Origin: Zanthoxylum bungeanum
Taxonomy: Eukaryota; Streptophyta; Magnoliopsida; Sapindales; Rutaceae
Length of the DNA stretch: 64,000 bases
Direction of reading: 5' to 3'
Assembly: GCA_019454045.1 (NCBI GenBank)
Contig: SKCR01018443.1
Location: forward strand, 248,001 to 312,000
This document shows, piece by piece, positions 22,530 to 34,435 of the stretch. Under the pieces are notes generated by a model. The model saw only the letters and a program-made list of their open reading frames with translations, searched no databases and had not been told where the DNA came from. A program made the translations under genes and the position numbers. Position 1 is the first letter of the stretch; the number at the start of each line of letters is the position of its first letter.

Positions 22530-24000
22530 ATTTCTCCATTCTCGAGCCTCGATAGATGATCTGCCACCTGATTCTCTGTCTCTTTCCTGTCTCGAATATC
22601 CACGTCAAATTCTTGTAGAAGAAGTATCCAACAGATCAATCTGGGTTTGGCATCCTTCTTCGTGATCAAGTATTTGATTGCTGAATGATCTGTGTAGACC
22701 ACCACTTTGGGACCTTGCAGATAGGAGTGGAATTTGTCAAAAGCGTACACAACTGCAAGCAACTCCTTTTCAGTGGTTGTGTAGTTGAGTTGAGCTTCAT
22801 TCAGAGTTCTACTGGAGTAGTAATTGTGTGGAAAATCTTTGCTTTACGTTGTCCCAAAACTGCTCCTACAGCAAAATCACTAGCATCGCACATTACCTCA
22901 AATGGAATTGTCCAGTCTGGTGCTACAATGATGGGGGCAGAAACAGCTTCTGTTTTAAGATCTCAAAAGCTTCCTGGCATTCTTTGGTGAAGTTGAAAGG
23001 CACATCTTTCTCCAGAAGATTGCAAAGAGGTTTTGCAATTTTGGAAAAGTCTTTGATAAATCTCCTGTAAAAACCTGCATGTCCAAGAAAACTTCGAATA
23101 CCTTTTACTGATGTTGGTGGAGGTAGTTTTTCAATAGTCTCTATCTTTGCTTTGTCTACCTCAATCCCCTTTTGTGAGATCCGGTGTCCAAGAACAATGC
23201 CTTCTTGTACCATAAAGTGGCATTTCTCCCAGTTGAGTACCAGTTTTGTATCTTCGCACCTTTGTAACACATGTTCCAAATTTTGCAAACAATGGTCAAA
23301 AGAATCTCCAAACACAGAAAAGTCATCCATGAAAACCTCCATACTCTGCTCTAGCATGTCTGAGAAGATGGCCATCATGCAACGCTGGAATGTGGCAGGG
23401 GCATTACATAATCCAAATGGCATCCTGCGGAAAGCAAAAGTACCATAGGGACATGTAAAGGTAGTTTTCTCCTGGTCTTCTGGTGCGATGGTAATCTAAT
23501 TGTACCCTGAATATCCCTCCAGAAAGAAATAGAACTCATGTCCTGCCAGTCTGTCTAACATCTGGTCAATGAATGGTAGCGGAAAATGATCCTCCTCGTG
23601 GCTTTGTTCAGCTTCCTGTAGTCCATGCATACTCTCCATCTAGTCACCGTTCTTGTTGGGATTAGCTCATTCTTTTCATTGGTAACCACAATCATTCCTC
23701 CTTTCTTCGGAACACACTACATAGGACTTACCCAACTACTGTCTGAGATGGGGTAAATGATGCCAGCATCCAACCATTTGATTATTTCTTTCTTTACGAC
23801 TTCCTTTATGATTGGATTGAGTCTCCGTTGATGCTCCACTTTGGGTTTGTACTCATCATTCATTAGAATCTTGTGCATGCAAAATGATGGACTAATGCCT
23901 CGAATGTCTACTATAGTCCAGCCAATGGCTTTTTGTGCTTTTGTAACACTCTCATTAGTTTTTCTTCCTGCTCCAATGTTAGTGAAGAAGAAATAATAAC
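22530..24000 (-). pseudogene. Athila reverse transcriptase and RNase H (broken)
   Basis: The RT N-terminal part lies in another frame near 23,580-23,760 (PKKGGMIVVTNEKNELIPTR, then CMDYRKLN) and contains a stop. The palm continues in an open frame at 22,923-23,423: MPFGLCNAPATFQRCM, catalytic box VFMDDFSVFG (normal FMDD), then SFLGHAGFYRRFIKDFSKIA. RNase H follows after a frameshift, with [13 protein letters not shown] and [10 protein letters not shown] at 22,530-22,762. The order and sequence are typical of Athila. Frameshifts at about 23,430 and 22,800 and at least one stop prevent translation of a whole polyprotein. Confidence 0.88.
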
Positions 24001-24377
24001 AGGTAATTCAGAAGAGTTTCCAAGAAATGCATACCTGAGATGACTCGGAAGTAACTTCAGCTCCAACTATGGTGGTTCTTCAATCGAAGGCTTGATTCGA
24101 TCTTTCTTTGGCAGTTCCAAGCTTTCAACTGGTGGTGTCGCTTTGAATCGGAATGGTTTGTCAAGGTAGTTGATACATTCCAAGATTTCATCATCTAGCT
24201 AGTTGTCAGTCATGTTGGTGATGCAAGCTTCAAGTGTATCTGTGGGATTTGGATTAGTATCTAGAACGATACTGTCAACAACATCAACTCTGAAGCATTC
24301 TTCTTCCTTATCATCACTCGGGAATTTTATGGCTTTGAAAACATTAAAGGTAACTTCTTGGTCATGTACTTTCATGT

Positions 24378-24725
24378 TCAGTTCTCCTTTTGCACATCAA
24401 TCACAGTTTTACCCGTAGCCAAGAATGGTCTCCCAAGAATGATAGGTATTTCTTTGTCTTCTTCCATGTCAAGGATGATGAAATCTGCTGGGAGAATTAG
24501 TTTGTCGACTTTGACCAGCACATCTTCAACAACACCTATTGGAAATGCGAGTGTTCGGTCAGCAAGTTGCACTGAAACTGAGGTAGACATTGTTTCTCTG
24601 ATTTGTAGTTTCCTGTAAATAGAAAAAGGCATCAAGTTAACACTGGCTCCTAAATCACATAAAGCCTTACTGATGTAATGTTCTCCAATGGTGCATGTGA
24701 CAGTGAAACTGCCAGAATCTTTCAA
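24378..24725 (-). pseudogene. Athila aspartic protease domain
   Basis: The frame contains ALCDLGASVNLMPFSIY, the active-site block of Athila proteases (usual D-L/S-G-A), then ILDMEEDKEIPIILGRPFLA, the second conserved block. It begins and ends in the middle of the polyprotein: gag-side sequence lies in a different frame upstream and the RT region downstream has stops. The protease domain itself looks unbroken, but it is part of a dead polyprotein. Confidence 0.85.
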
Positions 24726-25152
24726 CTTTGGGGGAAGTTTCCTCTGAATGGTGGCGCTACATTATTCTGTTAATGCTACTGTTTCGTAGTCTCCCAATCT
24801 CCGTTTTCGTGAAAGAATGTCTTTCATGAATTTGACATAACTGGGCATTTCTTCCAAGGCTTCTGCAAATGGAATGTTGATGTGAAGCTTTTTGAACACC
24901 TCCAGGAATCGAGCAAACTGCTTGTCCAGTTTTTTTTTCTAAAGTCGTTGAGGAAAAGGTGGAGGTGGAATGATCTGTTCTTTTTCTTTTGCTTCTTTTT
25001 CTTCCATATGTTGAACTGCATCTGTTGGAACTTCTTCTTGGGAAACCTTGATTCCAACATCTTTGTTGATTTCAGTACCGCTTTTCAAAGTAATGGCTTG
25101 ACATTTCTCCTTCCATCGGTTCCTTGGATTGGGTTCTGTGTTGCTGGGAAGA

Positions 25153-26420
25153 TTACCTGGTGGTCTGTAACTCTGAGCATTGGCCAGTTGTCCGATTTGA
25201 TTCTCCAGTGCTTTGATGGAAGCTGATTGACTCTGAAAGATAGCATCGTACTTTTTTAACTGAGCCAGCTTCTGCTATTCCTGGTTCATTTGTCTGCTCC
25301 TGGCCTTTGTTCTGTTGCTGGAATCCAGGTGGTGGATAGTTCTGTTGTTGGCCTGAATTGTTGCTCCATGAAAAATTAGGATGATTCCTCCACCCTGGGT
25401 TGTAGGTGTTGGAATAAGGATTGTTCCCCTGTCTGTTTAAATTGTTGACATAATTCACCATCTCTTCAAGTTGGTTTGACTCTGGTGCTCCTCCATATGG
25501 TGAACTTATGGATCCAGTGGTAATAGTCTCCATGAATTTGCATATCTGATCTAGCTTGGCATTGACTGCTGTATTGGCTCCACTTTCATAAATTCATGCA
25601 ATTCTTTGGATCATGCTCCTTTCTGTTGGCCACAAGGAATTGTTGTTGGCCACTTCTTCGATTAGGTCCCAAGCTTGATCTTCTCCTTTTGCCATTAAAG
25701 CTCCTCCAGCAGACAGCATCGACTGTGGTTCTCATTATTCCAGAAAGTCCATTATCGAATGTTTGGACTTGTAGCCATTTTGGAATCTCATGGTGAGGAC
25801 ATTTCCGGAGCAAATCTTTGTACCTTTCCCAAGCTTCGAGAGAGAGTTTCTGAGTCTTGTTGCACAAAGGATGTGATGTCATTCCTCAGCTTTCAAGTTC
25901 TGGCTGGCGGAAAGTACTTTGCATGAAATTTGGTGGCTAAAGTGTTCCAAGTTGTGATGGAACCAGCTGGTAGTGAATGTAGCCAAGCTTTAGCTCTGTC
26001 CTTCAAGGAGTATGGGAAAACACGCAGTCTCATTGCTTCTTCAGCTTCTCGGTTGTAATTGAAAGTGCCGCAAACTTCTAGGAAGTTGCTGATGTGGGCA
26101 TTGGGATCTTCAGTTGCATTTCCCCCAAACTGTACTGACTGCTGAATCATCTGGATGCATGTTTTGATGTCACCTGCATTTGCTGGTAAGGGAGGAAGTA
26201 CAATACAAGAAATGAGTCTGTCAACCACCCGAATGGTTCTGTCTCGAATGGGAATCGGTGGTGCAACATTCAAAGGTTCAGGTTCCATATTGACTAAAGC
26301 TTCTTGGCCTTCTCGCCTTTCCCTTCTCAAATGTCTGATGGTTCTTTCAATTTCTGGGTCAAGTGGTCGGAGTTCAAAGCTTCTGGTTCGTCTCATGTAG
26401 TTTCTGAGAACCTGAAACAC
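25153..26420 (-). pseudogene. Athila gag (frameshifted)
   Basis: The start is ATG 26,420 and the first 175 codons are open. They hold the gag core with GNATEDPNAHISNFLEVCGT, RLRVFPYSLKDRAKAWLHSL and ITTWNTLATKFHAKYFP, close to Athila consensus. A break near 25,890 moves the frame. The next part (SLEAWERYKDLLRKCPHH, then LQVQTFDNGLSG) lies at 25,586-25,882, and after another break the Asn/Gln-rich tail GNNPYSNTYNPGWRNHPNF lies at 25,153-25,533. Gag would form the particle and bind the RNA. The stretch at 24,726-25,152 is the decayed gag-protease linker. Confidence 0.88.
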
Positions 26421-26503
26421 AAGAAAACAAAAACAATAAGTAAAAAGAAATTATATACAAGTAACGTATCTAACCCCACAACTAATAGTGAAAGATAAAT
26501 AAG

Positions 26504-26521
26504 TCCCCGGAAACGACTCCA
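26504..26521 (-). other. Primer-binding site of the Athila element
   Basis: On the minus strand the sequence is TGGAGTCGTTTCCGGGGA, three changes from TGGCGCCGTTGCCGGGGA, the tRNA-Asp-type site typical of Athila. It lies six bases inside the 5' LTR end at 26,528. Confidence 0.75.
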
Positions 26522-26527
26522 AAAACT

Positions 26528-28749
26528 TAACCGGCGTAAACACACACGTATAACGCAAGCGCACGTATCGTTCAAGTAGTATAAAAATATCGATCCCACG
26601 AGGACTTAATATCTAAACTATTAATTTTATGGCATCTAACAGGTTGTTTGATTGATTTGAAATGGTGACGATTCTAAATTTAAAAACAAGTAAATAAAAT
26701 TATTCGAAAATAGATTTTAAGAAAATTCAATATTAAAAACTATCTAGGGTTGTGATTTCTTCAAATATCATTTTAAAGATGAAGTGGTTATTTTATAGTT
26801 GGGTAATATATTGATTTATTAACCTGGAACACTAAATTATGTGTAAGCCTCTGTCGATGGTCAGACACAAATACCTAGATTAATCCAATTGAACCATATG
26901 TCTATGTCAACCAAATTATCTGGATTCATTAAGTTTAAGTTCCAATTATGGCTACCCCCGCCCGACAGATATATGTATATCCTGTAAGGAAATCTATTAA
27001 AGGGTTATCTATCCTCAAGGAAGATCGTGGGCTATTGAGTCTAAGGCTGAAACCTAAAATCTCTATGTCTAGTTCATTTTAGATTTACCAGATCAATTTT
27101 ATTAATGGCCAGTTAATGAAAAAGCAATAAGATTAAGACTCAATAAATAAATCTTTATAATACCCAAACTATAATCTAACCCCTTATAAACCGGTGATAT
27201 TAAAAGTCATCACAACCCCAGATAACTAATTTAGTTACAACACATAACTAGGGCTAGTAAAAACTTGAAAATAAAAGACATAAAGTAAAAATGCGGTAAA
27301 GTAAATACTGAAAAGTAGATTACAATAAAATAAAATGCTAAGGTAAAATGAATTACTTTTACTACTACCAATTTAGATATCTCCCATAATATAATATATA
27401 AACTTGTGATAACATTACCAACCAGCCATATAGGAGGTATCCTGATTAAGTCAAATTAAGTCCAACCAGCCATTAAGGCGGTAAAAAGATTTGTCCATGA
27501 ACCTGCCATATAGGCGGTAAGAAAGTTTAATTACCAACCGACCAATCTGGCGGTATCCTTGAATAGTTAGGTTTAAACCAGATTAAAAATGAATTATCAA
27601 CCGACCAATCTGGTGGTATCCTTTTTAAGTCAATATTTTAAATAGTGAATATATTATATTTAAGGGAGATTAATCTAAATAACAATAATAAAATAATTAC
27701 CTTTCACCCTAGTTGGGGAAGTTACCTCCTCATGGTGAATAGTAAAAACTGTAAAAAGTACGAAAGTAAATTACTATTATTACAAAAAGTAATTAAAATT
27801 TAATTACAAAACTAAAATTAAAAGAATCTAGAGAGAGAAACTCCCTATTTACATCAAAGAAATGATAGAGAGTGGTACATCTGAAACTGAAATTTCGCGC
27901 TCTATTTATATGCATCAGCAAGGGTCTCGCGTCGCGACGCCCAACTCGCGTCGCGACGCCCGTTTTGGTCGACGTGGCAGCTTCTGGTTCGTCGAGTGAG
28001 ATTCTGGATAAGGTGATAAGGTGACACGTGGCAAGGTTGTTGGAGACTCAATTATTGTGACACGTGGCGGCTTCTGATTGGTCGGCTAGATTCTTATCCG
28101 CCACGTGTCAGATAGGGATAAACGAGCCAATAATTGATGCTGACGTGGCGGTGACGTGGCGGTGATGTGGTAAAGTGACTGTCGGCACCATAGAATTGCG
28201 ACACGTGGCACTTCATGATTAGCTGATGATGACGTGGCGGTGAGGTGGCATGTTGACTCGGTCAACTGATGATGTGGACGATGATGTGGCTGACAGGTGT
28301 AGTGACACATGGCGACACGTGGCGATGGTGACTGTCAGCACCGTAGGATGATGACACGTGGCGATGGTGACTGTCGGCACCGTAGGATGATGACACGTGA
28401 CACGGCGCATGTTAGCAAATCGGCTGTGATGGTGACACGTGGCACGGCGCACGTTAGCAAAGTCAAATTTTCTCAGATTTTGAACTATTGACCCGGTGCA
28501 CGTTAGCAGCTCTGGTGCATGTTATGCGTCGCGACGCCAAGGTCTTGCGCGTCGCGACGCGCCCAAATTACCAAAATGCCCTTTTTGTCAATTTTCAAAG
28601 TTTTGCTCCAAATCTCCTCCAGAATCTCCTGAAACTTTATTTATATACAAAATAACACAAAACACATCGAAATATTCACAAAACTCAAGAAACTATACCA
28701 AATATTAGGTTAAATGAGTGGGAAATAGTGATAGATTTACCACTCATCA
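26528..28749 (-). mobile_element. 5' LTR of the Athila element
   Basis: It matches 8,014-10,202 closely along its full length, with the terminal TG of the minus-strand start kept and the CA end decayed to TA. It has a TATA box near 27,900-27,910 and a G-box cluster at 27,974-28,445. One segment of the G-box region (gacacgtggcgatggtgact-type) is duplicated around 28,313-28,385 relative to the 3' LTR. It is followed by the gaaaa target duplication at 28,750-28,754. This copy would drive transcription of gag-pol and of the accessory frames. Confidence 0.9.
27974..28445 (-). promoter_or_regulatory. G-box/ABRE-type motif cluster in Athila 5' LTR
   Basis: About a dozen ACGTGG cores occur, including GACACGTGGC at 28,023, 28,060, 28,200, 28,352 and 28,434 and an inverted CCACGTGTC near 28,097. 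The cluster lies upstream of the TATA box in element orientation. Flanking palindromes are at 27,929-27,959 and 28,526-28,560. Confidence 0.65.
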
Positions 28750-28754
28750 GAAAA
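28750..28754. repeat. Target-site duplication gaaaa (right)
   Basis: The partner of 8,009-8,013, following the LTR end actcatca. Confidence 0.85.
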
Positions 28755-28794
28755 CATCTTCATCGTCTACAGCATTGCCTTCTTCCTCATCTTA

Positions 28795-29617
28795 TTATTC
28801 TTCACTGCTGCCATCCCCTATCCCCATGCAAGAAGCTTGGTGGTTGAGAGTTTGGAGGACAAAGCTTTCGGGTATGTCGGAGTTGATCATGTAGGTGGGT
28901 GGTGGAACAGAGCTGTAGTTAGGTAGAGGATTTCTGTGTGTGTTGGGTTGTTCTTTTTCTGGGTCGGGTATTTTATGGCAGTCAATGAGGTCTTGGATCT
29001 CATGCCTAAGGCGGGGGTAGTTATCAGTTTCGTGGCCTTCTTCCTGATGGAAGTAACGGTATAGGTTTAAGTCGAAGTAGTATGGCACAAGGTTTGGAAT
29101 TGGTCGAGGTTCTAAAGGTTTCAGGAGTCCTTGCCTCTTCAGCTTTTCAAACACCTTTGACAATGGTCTACCAAAATCGAAGAATCGCCTATTTTTGATG
29201 GCAGCGACCTTAGCAGTAGTGGGCTTGGTCTCATATGGCCCCCCAATAGTCATTCTATTCTGGCCATAGAACTTTATGTTCTCAGCTTCTTCCTCCTCAA
29301 TATCCATGATAATTTCTCTAAGCTGTCGAAAGTCGCTAATCATGGAGGTCATTCTCCTCAGCTTGTTATAAATAGAGGGCTTGGTGCCCTTAATGATCAT
29401 TTTGATATGTTCCTTTTCCGAGGTCCGAGTCTGTATTTTCAAGAGTTGGCTCCTCCAACGATCTACGAAATCCTTAAAGCCCTCATCCAGCTTTTGTTTG
29501 GTATTCTCCAAGTCACGGAACGACAAGTCGATCTCCAAATCTGTGACATACTGCTTCAGAAAGGCCTCTGCTAATGCCCTACAATCATCATTGATCTTCC
29601 TCTCCAAGCCATGATAC
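28795..29617 (-). pseudogene. Tat/Ogre gag, C-terminal part
   Basis: An open frame of about 275 codons gives the second half of a Tat/Ogre gag: VWYHGLERKINDDCRALAEA, FKDFVDRWRSQLLKIQTRTS, and KMIIKGTKPSIYNKLRR. The zinc knuckle is decayed: RYFHQEEGHETDNYPRLRHE has Tyr at two positions where the family has Cys. NTHRNPLPNY after it is typical of Tat elements. Two stops (29-aa acidic tail beyond SSEE) and then the Athila insertion end the frame. The first half of gag lies at 32,038-32,543, separated by a solo LTR. Gag would package the element RNA; this copy is not functional. Confidence 0.85.
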
Positions 29618-32037
29618 CATACTGTAGGACACAAAAATCGGCGACGCTGTTCTGGGCTCGCGACCTAGTTGGGAGTACGGAATAGCTCTCGGGGAACTAA
29701 ACCGGAGAAATAACATGGAGTCATCACCCGGTGTGAACCGGGACAAAGATTTAAGGCCGCACTCACCCCTCGCAATGGAAGAACTTAAACCATTGGGTTC
29801 GGAAATGTCCCTTACTTATGCCACTTGTAATGATGTGATTTGTGCAATATCTTAACCGAATCTACGCAACATGCTCAAAAACAACCTATATATCTAGTTC
29901 ATGTTCATAGAGATAAATCCTATGTCTAAGTTTGCATGCTTGGAAAGTAACTCATCATAACACACGACAAAACACAGCAATCTCATTAACATATTCAATT
30001 ATATAATGCGAAAACAAACAACGACATAAACCTAATGCAAGCTCCAAACGCAAAGCAAATAACTACTCATGCTTAAAGATAAACAACTAAATCATACTAA
30101 AAAATAAATAACATACTAGACTAAATCATGCTCGCATACATGTTTGGATGAAACGAAATACGTGTGTCTCTTAAGTAGTACGTGGCATTGTATCCCGAGT
30201 GTAAACCGCACTACCATCCATTCGGATTTGGCTACGGAATTTACGTCCGGGTTTCCATACGATATACCACAAAAGAGAACACGCATTCCGTTCAACCACA
30301 ATTCACATCATGCCTCAACAAACGACTCTCATACGATAATATATTAAAATAAATAAAAGAAACGAAAGATAATAAGTAAAAAGGGTGCCCTCAGGTCTAA
30401 CCTCTTTTGTCGTCTCTCGAAAGCGTGTTACACGGCTGTCGGAAGGGTTGATGTTCCGTAACTTTTCTGGTTCACTAATCCAACATTTTTCCTTGCTGTT
30501 TCGCTGTGTGAGCTGCTGTTTTCACTCCGTTTCGCTGCTGTTTGTGTTGTATTTTCTGGTCACTATTTTTGGTGATTAGGGAACTATTTTGGCGGTTTTT
30601 TGAGGGGTTTTAGCGGCAGACTGGGCAGTTTTCAGGACTGTTTTGCAGTATTTTAGGGGGTGCAGTTTGCGGGTTTAATAGTGCAGTTTCGGGATAGTTT
30701 AGGGACTATTTTCACGGTAATTTGGCTGGACAGTTTTTGGGGGGTTTTAGCTGCTATGAAGGGGCTGTGTTATGTGCGTTTGAATGAGTTGAAGGCTACG
30801 TGGTGTCGAGTGAGGGCTTGTGCGTTGAAGGGGGAATATGACGTGTTGAGTGGTGCGTTAAAGGGAAGGGTAAAAGACGTGTTGAAGAGGGCTGGTTTAC
30901 GTGTTGAAGGCTTAGGTACGTGAGGGGTATGAGGCTGCTACGTGGTCAGGGAATTGAAGTGGTGAGGACGTGTGGCTGTTGGCATGAAGGGCTGCTATGT
31001 GTGAGAGTTGGTGGAGTGTGGTGTGTGGCTGATTTGAATGTTAAGCTAGGGTTTATTAGGCTTGTTGTTATGCGCTAAACGTGAAGGGTGCGTGAGTGGG
31101 CTAGGTGTTGATACGTGAAGGGTACGTGAATATGGAGGGCTGTTTGTGAGGGAGATTTGCGGAGTTGATTGAGGGCTGGTCAGGGACAGATTTATAGGGT
31201 GATAGGCGGTAATGAGAGAGGCTGCGAGTCTTTGTGTGCAAGGTTTGTGTGGACTGGTTGTGGTCTACGAGAGAGTGCTTTAGGGTTTCTTTGATGTTGG
31301 TTTTGAGAGAGAGATGGGCGAGAGGTTCGAGTGCGTTTGAGTCGGTTGAGGGCTTTGAAAGGGCTGTGTTGGTTGTGTCGTGAGGTGAAGTGTGTAGCGT
31401 GAAAGGGGCAATTACGTGAAGGCTGCTTTTGTTGTGGCTTCGTTTATGCGTGAGGGTTGGTTCTTTGTGTGGATAGAGAGAGGTGAGACGTCCGTTGGGT
31501 TTGAGTTTTGTCATATTTTTATAGTTTGTGAAGCTAGGGTTAGGGTTGTGCATGAGATTTTAAAATAAGGAAAGAAATCAAGTAGTTTATGTGTGTATTT
31601 AATTAGATTATTTTAGGTAAGAATATTTATATTTTTGGTGGGGAATTTCTTTAAATTTGGTGAGTGAATTATTTAAATTAGGAATGGATTTATTTTAATT
31701 TTGGAATTTAATTTAATTAGATTTAATAATTGGATTTAGTTTAATTTAATTTCAATTTAATTTAATTTCAATTTAATTGGTTTTAATTTAATTTGTGACA
31801 TGTGTTTTAAATGTTTTAATTGTGATTTAATGGGCTTGGGCTAGGTGTGTGTTTTAAAACGGAGGCCCAACAAGTGAACCCGAAGCTAATCCAGCGAATT
31901 AAATCCGACAGTGTGTCAATTCTTGATTCTTCCCTTCCGACGTCCGTTTCCCGCGGCTTCCGCAACTTAAAAGGCAGTGCCTCTATACGAGACTCATCAT
32001 ATGGACTTATATGCAAAAATGCAGTGCCTACACATAC
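29618..32037 (-). mobile_element. Solo LTR of the Tat family inserted in Tat gag
   Basis: A 2,410-bp LTR, 29,623-32,032, starts tgtaggacac and ends gtgcctaca. It is flanked by a perfect target duplication catac (29,618-29,622 and 32,033-32,037). Both ends match the 33,724-38,294 LTR, but it lacks the 237-bp array, which accounts for most of the size difference. Its orientation is the same as the host element. A 150-codon ORF at 31,101-31,553 on the minus strand is not present in the related LTRs and is not counted as a gene. Confidence 0.93.
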
Positions 32038-32543
32038 CACGGGTGCTCCCTACAATGACATCCTGAACATCTTCTGAACTTGACGCTTCGCCAGACCCAC
32101 TGAACTCATCACAGAAACATACTGTAAGAGATGGACCTTCGGGTCCTCGTTCCCGTTGAACTTGGCTATGTCGGGCATCTTGAACTGGGAAGGCAGCTGC
32201 TCCTCGAAGTCATCACCTCATAGTCCAACAAATCCTCATGCTTACCCCTCAGCTTACGGGTAACTGACTCTACCTGATCCCTGAGTTTCTGCAATTCTGC
32301 CTGAGACCCGGTTACCCTTCCCATGGCATACTCAGCCATATCATCATCAAAAATAGGGATCTCATCACTTACCCTAGTCGGAAGCTCCTCATGCCTGACA
32401 TTCTCGTTATTTTCTGCTCCTCCCGCACGTGGTACCGCCAGACTGGCAACAGCGGTGGCCAAAGCTTGCAACTGCTCAGTAATCTTAGTGAGGTTAGTCT
32501 CCAACTGATCCATGTGAGAACCCTCATTGTCTAACTCACTCAT
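32038..32543 (-). pseudogene. Tat/Ogre gag, N-terminal part
   Basis: It begins at ATG 32,543 with MSELDNEGSHMDQLETNLTK, a coiled-coil-like start, then EELPTRVSDEIPIFDDDMAE. A frameshift near 32,215 moves the frame. After it come LPSQFKMPDIAKFNGNEDPK and HLLQYVSVMSSVG, the typical start of the gag core, then one in-frame stop near 32,050. The frame runs into the solo LTR target site and resumes at 29,617. Confidence 0.85.
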
Positions 32544-33703
32544 GTTCGCTAACTATTTTTTGACGAGTCTTCCTTCTTCTCTAACCCAACGGGTATCTAT
32601 GACAGCTTTTAAAACTACGAGTTAGCATGGTACATGTATGCGTGCGATGTATGAGATATATAAGATGCATGAGGTGATCAAACAGAATATATCCTTCCGA
32701 CCTTATTTCTCCCACACTCGTGGTAAGTCTATATTTGGTTCTAGATAAGGCTTGTTCTATGCGCTGATGCAAGGCACACAAAATCGCTCTCTCTTATGCT
32801 ACGGGGTGAACCTTGGCTGCTTCTGTCCCTTTCCATCGGTAAAAGACAAAGACCGCCCATTTTCAACATGGGCTAAGCCTATTATGGAATCATGCCATTG
32901 TTTAGAAATGACGAATTGAGCTTTCAGCAACCGCAGTCATGGGGATGAACTTGGAGGTATCCAAAGTAAATAAATATGGCATAACTAGGCGTATCCTTCC
33001 TGGATGAAAGTCAATGTGGATATCGGACTCATGCTTCTAGCATATTTATATTATGATTGGATTTTCTAATTCCATCAAGGTTTTCATAAAAGTTGGCCCA
33101 TTATCATTTCAAAGCATTCAATCATATTACTGCGAGGTGAAAACTTGTCCCAGTTGAAAAAGGCCTAACAGGTTTACATTTTTGCAATAATGTGGCTAAA
33201 CAACTTCAAATGATATGGGGCCCAAACAAAAAATGGCCCATCGGCATTTTGGAAAATTTTGGCCCAATCGTCATAAGACATAAACTCGTCCCAGTTTAAA
33301 TGGCCCAACAAGTTCGTATCTTATGATGAGAAGTCCAACTGGATCCAAATGATGATGGTCCCAAACACAAGTATAAAGGATGGCTTCTATAGGTCATACA
33401 ACTATGGTTCACATGCGGGTTTATAGGGGTATGGATAAAGGCTCCAGCCGGTGAAGGGTTGCTCACAATTAGGTCTCCCCACTCAAGGGTTCGAACGACC
33501 AAGTGAGGGCACTTTTTTTATACCCTAAGGTACATGCAAACGAGTGATGATACCATATAACGATCCGCTGCTTCGAGCGAATATGACTTCACGATACATG
33601 ATGCCATCAAGGTAAGAAAGGGTATGCAAAATATATGAGATAAGGTTAACTAAAGCAAAAATCACAAACATTACAAGACATTATTTCGAGGCCGATTCTC
33701 TAT
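32544..33703 (-). other. Leader of the Tat/Ogre-like element
   Basis: No coding sequence is recognised. Two diverged blocks sharing cccagttnaaa and ggcc(t/c)aacaggtt lie at 33,149-33,200 and 33,287-33,330. The region connects the primer site to gag and is presumed 5' untranslated sequence. Confidence 0.6.
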
Positions 33704-33720
33704 TCCCAGTGGAGTCGCCA
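33704..33720 (-). other. Primer-binding site of the Tat/Ogre-like element
   Basis: On the minus strand the sequence is TGGCGACTCCACTGGGA, three bases inside the 5' LTR end. It is of the kind attributed to tRNA-Arg priming in Ogre elements; the tRNA assignment is from memory of the family. Confidence 0.75.
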
Positions 33721-34194
33721 GACTGTAGATATGGTAAAGAGGTGGGCGACGCTGCCCGGGCTCGCGGCCCGGTCGGGAGTACGGAATAGCCCACGGGGGA
33801 CTAAACCGGAGAATAAAGGATTCGCCACCCAGTGTGAACTGGGAAATGATTTAAGGCCGCACTCACCCCTCGCAATGGAAGACCTCAAACCGTTGGGTTC
33901 GGAATGGTCCCTTATGCCAATTGTAATGAAAGGATTTATGCAATAGTATAACCAAGTATTATGAAACACATGCAAGATAATTTAATCAACACCCAAGTTT
34001 GCACACCCATAAAAGTAAATAAAATAAAAAAAAATGAGCGCATAATTCCATAAGCATATCCAATAAAGAAATGCGAAAATATAAATAAATAAAAAGCGTC
34101 AGTAATAAAGTGAGATGATTAAGTATGTAATGCAAAAGAAATGACCAAAGAAGCAAACATGTATGAAATAAGAGAAAGAGAAGTCGATTCACTG

Positions 34195-34435
34195 CATGCA
34201 CGTTCATGTAGCATTCAGAAACACGTTCGAATGGTAAACAGAATGCATGCGTTCGAGTAGTGTTTGGAAGCGCATTCGAACGATAAACAGAATGCATGCG
34301 TTCGAGTAGCGTTTGGAAACGCATTCGAACGGTAAACAAAATGCATGCGTTCGTATAGCGTTCAGAAATGCGTTCGAATGAAAATGAGGCAGAATGCATG
34401 CGTTCATGTAGCATTTGAGAACGCTTTCGAACGAG
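34195..34435. repeat. About 50-bp tandem repeat in Tat 5' LTR
   Basis: About five units share atgcatgcgttcg, agcgtttgg and cgttcgaa. The partner array at 1-155 has about three units in the window. Confidence 0.8.

Larger units (their letters stand above)
8014..28749 (-). mobile_element. Athila-type Ty3-gypsy element carrying a LOG-like gene
   Basis: In minus-strand order it has a 5' LTR (28,749-26,528), a tRNA-Asp-type primer site, gag, protease, RT, RNase H, integrase, an unknown 165-codon ORF, a LOG-like ORF, a 3' untranslated region, a polypurine tract and a 3' LTR (10,202-8,014). Both ends are flanked by gaaaa. Removing the nested copia element leaves about 12.5 kb. The gag style (NNPYSNTYNPGWRNHPNF), the protease (ALCDLGASVNLMP) and the primer site are typical of Athila. 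The pol genes have stops and frameshifts, so this copy cannot move alone. The two LTRs differ by only a few bases per hundred by eye plus small indels, pointing to a fairly recent insertion. Confidence 0.9.

Noticed and set aside
28219..28452. 77-codon minus-strand ORF RRATCHHHSR-type
   Set aside because: Translation of duplicated G-box units in the Athila 5' LTR, parallel to the artefact at 9,597.
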